Of a DNA stretch of 64,000 nt, positions 55,851-64,000 are shown piece after piece. This stretch comes from Jaltomata sinuosa. Taxonomy: Eukaryota > Streptophyta > Magnoliopsida > Solanales > Solanaceae. Location: assembly GCA_003996215.1 (NCBI GenBank), contig QJPP01002917.1, positions 1-64,000 on the forward strand. Direction: 5' to 3'. Both the position numbers and the translations under genes were made by a program. The notes under the pieces are model-generated. The model saw nothing but the letters and a program-made list of their open reading frames with translations, had not been told where the DNA came from and ran no database searches. Each line of letters starts with the position of its first letter. The stretch's first letter is position 1.

Positions 55851-56740
55851 TAGATTTGGAGTGGGGCACTCGCCCAATATCTGTTCAACCTTATCGTATG
55901 GCTACGACAGACTTGAGGGAACTTAAGACTTAGCTTCAGGAACTCTTAGATAAAGGATGTATTCATCCCAGTGCTTCACCTTGGGGTGCTCTAATATTGT
56001 TTGTGAAGAAGAAGATTGGTAGTATGAGGAGGTTTATAGACTATAGGCAACTGAATAAGGTCACCATTTGAAACAAGTATCCTTTACCCCGGATAGATGA
56101 CCTCTTTGATCTGTTGCAAGGTTCGTTCGTATTTTCTAAAATTGACTTGAGGTCAGGGTACCATCAACTAAATATTAGGCATGAGAATATACATAAGATG
56201 ACATTTTGGACTCGGTATGGGCATTATGAGTTCGTGGTAATGGCGTTTAGGTTAACCAATGCACCAACGGCTTTCATGAGTTTGATGAATGGGGCTTTCA
56301 AGTCATTTCTGGATTCATTCATCATTGTTTTTATAGATGACATTCTGATTTACTCTGAGAGTAAGGAGGAGCACGCAGAGCATCTTCGCATTGTTCTGGA
56401 GATATTGAAGTACCAGAAACTATATGCCAAGTTTTCCAAATGTGAATTTTAGTTGTCTATGATTGCCTTCTTAAGGCATATGGTGTCAAAAAAGGGGGTG
56501 ATGGTGGATCCCCCAAAATATTGAGGCAGTTAAGAGTTAGGTTCGGCCTAGCACTGTAATTGAGAATAGGAGTTTTGTAGGGCTTGCAGGCTACTATCGT
56601 AGGTTTGTCACATACTTTGCATCCATTGCTACTCACTTGATAAGGTTGACTCATAAGGAGGTACCTTTTGTTTGGTCTGACAAGTGTTAACAGAACTTCC
56701 AAAAGCTCAAGACACTTCTGACTACGGCTCCCATCCTATC
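55851..56740 (+). pseudogene. E5 reverse transcriptase, active site kept
   Basis: Blocks: IDLEWGTRPISVQPYRMA, an FIDYRQLNKVTI-type segment, FSKIDLRSGYHQLNIRHENI, GHYEFVVMAFRLTNAPTAFM and IIVFIDDILIYSESKEEH, with the catalytic Asp-Asp at 56336-56341. TAG at 56450-56452 falls where Trp is usual, and a frameshift near 56515 precedes the AGYYRRFV-type thumb. FGLTN is FRLTN here. Confidence 0.9.
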
Positions 56741-57317
56741 ATTGCCGATTAAACGTAAAGATTTTGGTTTGTTTTGTGATTCTTCACGTTCGCGTTTGGG
56801 TGTTATGTTGATGCAGGATAGGAATATTATAGCTTATGCTTCCAGGAAGTTGAAGCCCTATGAGAATAATTACCCAACCCAAAACGTGGAGTTGGCAGCA
56901 GTGGTCTTTGTGCTAAAGATTTGGAGACACTACCCTTATGGTGTCAAGTGTGAAGTGTTCACAGACCATCGTAGCTTGCAACATATTTTTACCCAAAAAG
57001 ATTTGGATTTGAGACAGAGGAGGTGGATGGAACTATTGAAGGATTATGATGTGACCATCTAGTATCATCTAGTCAAGGCTAATGTGGTAGCAGACGCATT
57101 GAGCCAGAAAGTGGTTAGCATGGGCAGTTTGGCTTGTTTGGGGATGTCCAAATGACTATTGGCTAGGGAGATTCAGGCTCTAAAATCTAAGTTCATGCAG
57201 TTGGGCATCTCAGAAAAGGGTGGGGTATTGGCCAGTATTGAGGTTAAACCCATATTTATAGAGGAAATTAAAGCCAAACAGTTTTAGGATACACAATTGA
57301 ACAAGCTTTGAAGCAAG
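56741..57317 (+). pseudogene. E5 RNase H
   Basis: It reads KDFGLFCDSSRSRLGVMLMQ, ASRKLKPYENNYPTQNVEL, WRHYPYGVKCEVFTDHRSL and LRQRRWMELLKDYDVTI, then TAG at 57060-57062 where Gln is usual, then an ADALSQK-type end. It is open for 106 codons and is well preserved. Confidence 0.85.
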
Positions 57318-58195
57318 GTGGTATCCAGAATTTCTGGGGATGCCATGTTAGATGTTGGAAGAGTGATGAGTTTTAGAGGGAGGATTTGTGTCCCTCGGGT
57401 TGATGACTTGATTCAAAATATGCTGGCAGAGGCTCATAGTTTGCGATATTCCATATATCCGGGTGTAACCAAAATATACTGGGACTTAAATCGACTTTAT
57501 TGGTGGCCTGTGATAAAGAGGGACATAGCTGACTATGTGTTTAAGTGCCAGAATTGTCAGCATGTTAAGTATGAGCACCAAAGGCCTGCCGGATTTCTTC
57601 AGAAGATGCCCATTCCCGAGTAGAAGTGGGAAAGGATAGCCATGGATTTTGTGGTGGGTCTTCCTAAGACCTTGGGAAAGTATGACTCTATTTGGGTCAT
57701 CGCGGATAGGCTGACCAAGTCAACTCATTTTATTCTGGTCAGGGTGGATTATAACTCAAAACATTTTGCAAAGATTTATGTCAAGGAAATTGTGATTTTG
57801 CATGGGGTGCCACTCTCAATCATTTCAGACAGAGGTATGCAGTTTACTTCCATGTTCTGAGGTAGGTTGCACAAAGAGTTGGGCACCCAACTCACTTTCA
57901 GCACGGCCTTTCATCTTGAGATGGATGGTCAGTCAGAGAGGATAATTCAGGCGTTAGGGGACATGCTGAGAGCATGTGTAATCGACCTTTTTTCCATTGG
58001 GACCAGTTTCTACCATTGTGAGAGTTCTCATACAACAACAACTATCACTCCAGTATCGACATGGCACCATTCAAGGCACTTTATGGGAGGAAATATAGGT
58101 CACCCATATGGTGGTTTGAGAAAGGCGATGTGAAACCTATAGGCGTTGACTTGGTGATGTAAGCTCACGAACAAGTAAGGGGAATTCAAACCAAG
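57318..58195 (+). pseudogene. E5 integrase core with DDE residues kept
   Basis: The zinc part has HSLRYSIYPGVTK, with Tyr at the second His, and CQNCQHVKYEHQ. The core keeps Asp in AMDFVVGLPKT, Asp in IISDRGMQFT and Glu in EMDGQSERIIQ. TAG near 57621 and TGA near 57858 fall where Trp is usual. A frameshift follows the LRACVI block near 57990. Confidence 0.9.
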
Positions 58196-58680
58196 TTGCT
58201 AGCAGCCCAAAGCAGGCAGAAAGAGTATGCAAATTGCAAGCTAAGGGACATGACTTTTCAGGTTGGTGAACAAGTGTTGTTGAAAGTATCACTAATGAAA
58301 GGGGTAATACAATTCGGCAAAACGGGTAAGCTTAGCCCTTGGTACATCAGTCCATTCGAGGTCCTTGATATTGTAGGACCGATGGCGTACAGGTTAGCAT
58401 TGCCACCTAGCTTATCCGGAGTCCATCCAGTATTCCATGTATCCATGCTAAAGTGATACCATGTTGATAGAGAGTATATCATCAAGTGGGATTTGATCTT
58501 GCTAGAGAAGGATCTTCAGTACGAGAGGATCCAGTTGCTATTCTTGATCGAGATATCCAGAAATTGAGGAAAAAGGAAATCAGATCAGTAAAATTTCTAT
58601 TGAGGATTCATTCGATGGAGGAAGCCACTTGGGAAACTGAGAAGGACATGTAGGACAAGTACCCTCACTTGTTTGAGGAT
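58196..58680 (+). pseudogene. E5 integrase C-terminus and chromodomain remnant
   Basis: It reads FQVGEQVLLKVSLMKGVIQF, GKLSPWYISPFEVLDIVGP and SGVHPVFHVSMLK, with TGA at 58454-58456 where Arg is usual. A degraded chromodomain follows, ending in EEATWETEKDM-type sequence at about 58617-58650. This again indicates a chromovirus. Confidence 0.8.
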
Positions 58681-58763
58681 TCAAGTACTAACTTTCTCTT
58701 TTTTAGCTTGTCTTTTTTCGGTTTGATCATCCGGGGATGAATGATGGATAAATTGATATATGT

Positions 58764-60954
58764 TATAATGACCTATTATGTCGTTACGGATAAACCATTC
58801 GTGCGAAGTTTCGGGTTAGGAAAATTTCAGGTTTGAAAGTTGAAAAATTTGGGCTAGGCTAGTCTCAGATGATTTCTGGGCAAGTTATGGTCTAAGGCAA
58901 TCCAGATGAGAACTGGGTAAAATATCTTATGTCGAGCTAGTTTTTTTGTTAGCTAATACATTAAGGAGTCTGGTGGACTTTTTTGAAGTGAATTTGGGTA
59001 AGTAGAACTCCCGGTATCAAAGTTGACATGAAAGGGTTGGTTTGAAATGTCAGGATTTGAGGTGTGTTGTAAAATGGGAAACTTTTGGGGAATTTACGAG
59101 ATTCTGTTCTATGTCAACCGCTATAGCAGTTGACACCGTACTATAGCAATGAATACTATAGTAGAGAAATTCTCGCTATAGCAAAAGTCAAAGTCAGTCA
59201 GCACCACCATAGTGGTCAAGTCCGATATGGTGCCGCTGCTATAGCTCTGTACAAACTGCTATAACGGAATAAGTCATAGTTAATGCAGAAAATTCCTCAA
59301 AAACATTCAGAATTTCTCAAGAACATTTTGGGGAAGGGCATAGGTGAAGGGAGGCAATTTCTACTAATTTTCCACTAAACTTCATAGAAAAGGTAAGGAT
59401 GTTGCTCCTTACTTCAGTATTTCAATTCACATACCTTAAAAATGATAATTTCGGGCTTAGGGGAAAGTTTGGGGTGACCTAAGAAGGTAGAACATATTGA
59501 AAAAGAGGATTTTAGGGTGTAGTATTCTTAGGTTGTGATTATAATTGCTCAATTATGTTTAAAACACCATTATTTACTTAATGTATGCGTAAAAATTGTA
59601 GTTTTAGGTGAATTAATATTGGGAAAGCCCTGGGATGGGTGGAATGATCATAGGTTCGCCTGGGGATTAGGATGTGAGTAAAACCTGGGCAATTTTAGGC
59701 TATTTGGATTGATTGTAGTTTGGTGTAATTGTTTTTAGACCAAGGGAAAGCAGAAGCTTCATGGAACAGAAAGCTCAGGTCCAGTAGAGCTTTCAGTCTA
59801 CACGAGGTAGGTGATGGTTATTGTTGTTACAAATTCAATATGTGTTCATGTAACTATAGCTTACTATAGTATGTGCATTGCATGCTTAGGAAATGGAATT
59901 TTGAATGTCTAATTGTCCGGGTGTCAGTCATGTGAAATGAACTTGGTTTTGTTGCTTATTGGTCTACAAGCGTGATTTCATATATTATTTGTTGTCTGTT
60001 GGATTTTGTATGAAATTCGGTTGGCTCGGAAACCATGCCTGGTATAGGATACTTTTCGATTAGCTTGGGTACCATGCCTGGTACAGGTTCTATAATGGTT
60101 GGCTCGAGTACCATACCTGGTACGAGTTTAATTGTACTTATTAACTGTATTTTGTTGATGGTTTTATGAGTGGACTGTGTTGATTATTGAAACTGTGATT
60201 GTTTCATATTGGTCCATGAGAGGCCCAGTAGTTGTACTTAAATATGGGGTTGGTCCTTTTGTAGATCGGGAATTACATGTTAAACACTTAGGTGTTGTTC
60301 TAAGGATCCTTGGCTGGTCTGAGTTACTTAAAAGGGGTATATGCGTATTGTCATTGTTTTTTGTCATGGTGTTTTTTGCACCTATTTCATGTAGTTGGTA
60401 AGTTAGAGGAAAGACTGAGAGTCTGGAATGATATTATTGTCTTGCTATTACATGTTGTACTGCTTTACTCAAATTTGGTTTATTGTTCATATTTTATTTA
60501 TTGGAGCTGGTCGATGATCCTTCTAGTACACTGTGGTTGTGTACTGATTCTGCACTTGCTTTTCTTTTTGTGAGTACAGGACATATTCTGGCAGCTACTA
60601 CGTGACCTCAGTTATAGTCCCAATGATTCCAGATTCTAAGGGTGAGCTACTCTTTTGGCTACTATTGTTTCATCCAGTACATCTCTAGTCCATTGTTTTA
60701 GACTTAGACTCTATTTGTTTTGGGGTTACATCCCCACATTCTAGATGTTAGTAGATCTTTTGGTACAATGACTTTCCATTTCTAGGGGTATTTCCACAGG
60801 ATCTTATGTTATTAGTATTCTGGCTATGACTGTTAGTTCATTTTAATGCATCTGGTTTTTGAGTTGTTAGTTTCATTAAGTGTTGAGTTGGGTTATTGGT
60901 TCGCTCATTTGGGGGTTTGGGTAGGTGTCACTCGCGGTGGTCTGGGTTGTGACA
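58764..60954 (+). mobile_element. E5 3' LTR, 2191 bp
   Basis: It starts TATAATGACC and ends GTTGTGACA. It carries the same features as the 5' LTR: palindromes 59114-59275, donor-like site 59817-59818, repeat 60018-60130. Similarity is about 90% by eye, so this insertion is not recent. Confidence 0.9.
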
Positions 60955-60959
60955 TTTCT
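60955..60959 (+). repeat. Target site duplication TTTCT, right side of E5
   Basis: It matches 51361-51365. E4 gag resumes in the same reading frame of the zinc knuckle. Confidence 0.9.
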
Positions 60960-62708
60960 AGAGAGTGTCCCCAGCGTGGGATGATTGAGCCTTCAACACT
61001 CACTACTCAATCCAGAGATAGATACAAACAGTTTTATGCCTCTCTTGGTAGGCTAAAAGTGGAGGTTCTAAATATCATTACTATATGTACGGTCTTTGTT
61101 ATCATCAACTAGTTCTTATATTGTTTGCTTGAGAGAGAGGGTTGCTAGATCTAGTGTGTCTCCATGGGGTATTCTGTTTAGGTCATTAATTTAAGGGGCC
61201 TTGGGTTCTTGACATATTTAGTTTTGATTACCTTGTGTGTGTTGATCAACAACAGCTGAGACTACTCAATGTCATGGAGAGGTGCTTGACTTATCCTTGG
61301 AGTTGGATTCCAGACTTGGGGGTCTAGTAGGTTACCTCAGATGGTTCGTGGAAGGTACTCTTCATCTGTGGCATCAATGACTAGGTTGATTCGTTACATT
61401 GTTCATTTTTGATGGGTTGACGAGGTTTTGGAAAATTTCTAAAGGTTGAGCCATGTAAATTTCAGTGTTGATTGGGATCTGCCAGTTGTGGGCCAGAAGT
61501 TTTCTATGTTGAGATACTTCCAGAGTTGGTGGTTTATGTGCTAGTGTGATAGGGTAGATATTTGAGCTGGGAGGCAATGCGTTTAGAGTTGATGAGTTTC
61601 AAATAGCTAGGTGACAAACTTTGACATCGAGCATCCTTTCCTTTTCTTACGGGTTAGTTTGACTTGGTAATTGCAGCATGACATATTTCTTTATCAGTAG
61701 CAAGACTAGTAAGGCAACCTTAGATATGGATGGTGTTTTGACAATTCAGAGCAACAACAGTGTTCATAAAATTTGAATTTTAGTTGATGGCTATAGACTT
61801 CATGGTAGGCTTGCCTTACTTCGAGATTAGATGTTGTTTGGGTCTTTATGGGGAGGTTGCTTTAGTTCACTCACTTTCGGCTGGTTCAGACTTTGTATAG
61901 TTCAACGAGGTTGGTTTTAGTCTACAGTTAGGATATTGTCCTTCGACATGGGGTGTTCATCCATATCATTCCCAACCCCGGTGTGCCAGTTGCAATTGAG
62001 TTTTGATGGTTGGTTCAAATAAGTTATGTATCAAAGTCAATCTTAGCGCAAATGTCTATTCGCAGGTTAATAGTCAGTCGGAGAAGACTACTCCGGTTCT
62101 TGAGGATATGCTATGGGTTGGTATTTTTGGGATCAGAGGATTGTGGGCTATAGCTTGGCTTGGGTAGAGTTTGTGTATGAAGGTGACCTCATTCAAGGTT
62201 AAGAGTAGTGAGAATTATAAAATTTTGGTGGGTTAGTTAATGTTTTCGAGGGTATCTTAGGTGTCTGACTTGTGTGTTGCTTCCTGGTTAAGGTACAAAT
62301 GATTCAGGATAGACAAAAGGGTTTTGCAGATCAAAGGACTCATGATTCAGTGTGTTGAGGAAGTGGCTTTTGTAGTTGGCCTGGATACTAGTTTTGTGTG
62401 ATGATCGCCTTGGTTTTCTTTGTATCTTTGTCATGTCAGTGCATTTCGATTAAGGTTTTTGAGGTTTGGTTTAGTATTGATCTTTTAGGGTTTTTGAGGA
62501 GAGTTTGTTGCTTTTCTTATTTGGCTATTAAGGAATTAAGGTTTAAGTAGTTTTCCTTTGGTATAGCCCTGTGGAGCATCATCTCATCGAGGAGGCTCCT
62601 TGGGAAGCCTAACTCGATATGCAGACCTAATATCCTTCTATTTTCGAGTCTTCAGGTGCATCCTATGTCTTATCTTTCGAGGATGAAAGTTCTTTTAATA
62701 ATTGATGT
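60960..62708 (+). pseudogene. E4 end of gag and heavily eroded pol
   Basis: It begins with the fourth knuckle Cys (60966-60968). The protease appears deleted: an RT entry block (ARSSVSPWG-type) comes only about 180 bp later, near 61145. The RT thumb (GYLRWFVEG, about 61332), integrase AIDFMVGLP (about 61790), a NSQSEKTTPVLEDML block (about 62070) and a chromodomain end (HHLIEEAPWE, about 62578) follow in different frames. Most of RT and RNase H are missing. This is the most degraded pol in the window, in line with E4 being older than E5. Confidence 0.75.
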
Positions 62709-63053
62709 TGTAATGACCCTAAAGATCATTTCTCAGTTTTACGTGTATTTTTAGTGTTTCAAACTTTCCTGTAGTGTCTCTATGTCAATTATGACTTATT
62801 GGTACTTATGGTTTGGTTTTCGAGCTGTTCATTTGTATTCTAGAAGAGTTTCCATGTTTTGTAACTCTTATAGCTGGTAGAGTAAAGCTTGGTCAATATT
62901 CAGAGAAGACGACCTTAGATGGAAATTTCGTCACTATTACTAGCTCTGGAATGTAGACTTTGGGCTAGTGGGACCTTTGGTTTGGGTATCAAGGCTTCCA
63001 AACTCATTTTGGGATATTAGGTTTCATTTTAGTAAAAGTTGGTTTTTTGGCGT
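62709..63053 (+). mobile_element. E4 3' LTR, left part
   Basis: It starts TGTAATGACC and matches the E4 5' LTR from 46814 to about 47158. It is cut at 63053 by another LTR that starts TGATAAG. The last five bases, GGCGT, would be one side of that element's target duplication. Confidence 0.85.
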
Positions 63054-64000
63054 TGATAAGTTGGTATTCTACCTACTTATTTAGCTTCTAATATTATACC
63101 TTTGCTAGTATAAAGTGGATAAAGAGTGCAATTTCACACAAATTTCTTCTATTTTACAGGTTTATGTGCTTTAGAAGTGTTTGGGAATGATTGGAGTGAA
63201 AACAAGTAAAAATGGAGCTAAAAGGAACTTCTGATCACTGGCACAATATTGCTCATCACGATCGCGAGAGTGGAGCAACGCAACCGTGATGCACAAGGAC
63301 AGAGCTAAACCAATGTGACCGCGAAGTGAATCCATGCGACCGTGTGAAGGATAAAGTCAAAGCTACATGACCGCAAAGTTGAGGATACACGATCGCATGG
63401 AAGGAAATTTCAGAGCCTCACGATCGCGAAGTTCATGCACACGATCGCGATGAAGGTTTCATCAACTGCAGGGCAGATTTGGAAATCCCCCTTTTTAGAA
63501 ACCCCAATTCAAATAAAACTCTTCCTAGCTGATTGCGAACATATCTTTTGCAAAACCTTGGAACTTTTGAGCAAGCTTGGGAGCAAGTTCATCAACCAAC
63601 ACCATAGGAGTGAAGATTTGGAGGAAGTTATTGTAAAATCTTTAGTTTCCATTCTTTAACTCTTGCTCTTAATTGCTATTTTGTTGGTGTGTTTGTTGAC
63701 TTGAGATTTGGGTTTGTATTTAAGATAAGACTTGTTGGGTTATTGAATTCATATATAGAGTTTTTTTCTTGTTTGATTATTTGGATCTTTTGAATCCTCC
63801 ATTGCTTGAATTTATAGTCAATGGTTGCAAACATTGACTCAGCTTTCTAATTTGGGTTTTTGCTCGAGAGAGAAATTCTCGAATTCCGAAAGATTCAATA
63901 GTGGGTACTTGGGAATGTATCTAGATTGGAGGCTAAGAATAGCTCTAATCGCAGGAATCTCCCATTTAAGGGTCCGAGCTAGAAATAGGACGACCTCCCA
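63054..64000 (+). mobile_element. Tat-type LTR (5' end), runs off window
   Basis: It starts TGATAAGTTGG. From about 63200 it matches 41379-42569. A CGATCGCG/CACGATCGC palindrome cluster lies at 63255-63455. The window ends before the LTR end, so whether this is a solo LTR or a full element is open. Confidence 0.75.

Overview
This window is repeat-filled plant heterochromatin. I found no host gene, rRNA, tRNA or CRISPR array in 64 kb. It is a stack of nested LTR retrotransposons (Ty3/gypsy) around a broken endogenous pararetrovirus (Caulimoviridae). The best guess for the host is a dicot, probably Solanaceae. That guess rests on long-LTR Tekay/Del-like chromoviruses, Tat-like elements with a second ORF, and a solendovirus/petuvirus-like virus copy. 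It is an inference from repeat types, not a species call.

Layout, left to right. (1) 1-7746, minus strand: a gag-only remnant between two long but unequal LTRs of one Tekay-like family; it is inserted in the virus protease gene. (2) 7747-11584, minus strand: virus fragment with protease start, capsid, movement protein, leader and tRNA-Met primer site. (3) 11595-13290, plus strand: a head-to-head virus fragment with one ORF, a promoter with duplicated G-box units, a TATA box and a polyadenylation signal. (4) 13295-18652, 28437-29117 and 40217-about 41378: a Tat-like element (E3) with no reverse transcriptase but a 485-codon second ORF. (5) 18653-28436: a second, complete copy of that family (E2), inserted in E3 (target duplication AGTGG). 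(6) 29118-40216: a complete Tekay-like chromovirus (E1), inserted in the E3 3' LTR (ATTGG). (7) 41378-42569: a fragment of another Tat-type LTR joined to the E3 LTR. (8) 42570-43787 and 46609-46813: minus-strand Tat-like non-coding sequence, split by a solo LTR at 43788-46608 (CACTT). (9) 46814-63053: chromovirus E4, split by chromovirus E5 at 51366-60954 (TTTCT). (10) 63054-64000: start of another Tat-type LTR, inserted in the E4 3' LTR and running off the window.

Four insertions have both flanking 5-bp duplications in the window, so their nesting order is firm. Every coding region is broken by stops or frameshifts. Many stops are TAG or TGA where family members normally have CAG or TGG, as expected from decay of methylated cytosines.

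The most interesting signals are regulatory. Unrelated LTR families each carry a cluster of short palindromes just upstream of the TATA box or presumed promoter, but each uses its own core word. The Tekay-like families also share a splice-donor-like site in the LTR and a splice-acceptor-like tract ending exactly at the gag ATG, which suggests a leader intron spanning the LTR end and primer site. The Tat-like copies keep a full-length second ORF while lacking pol.
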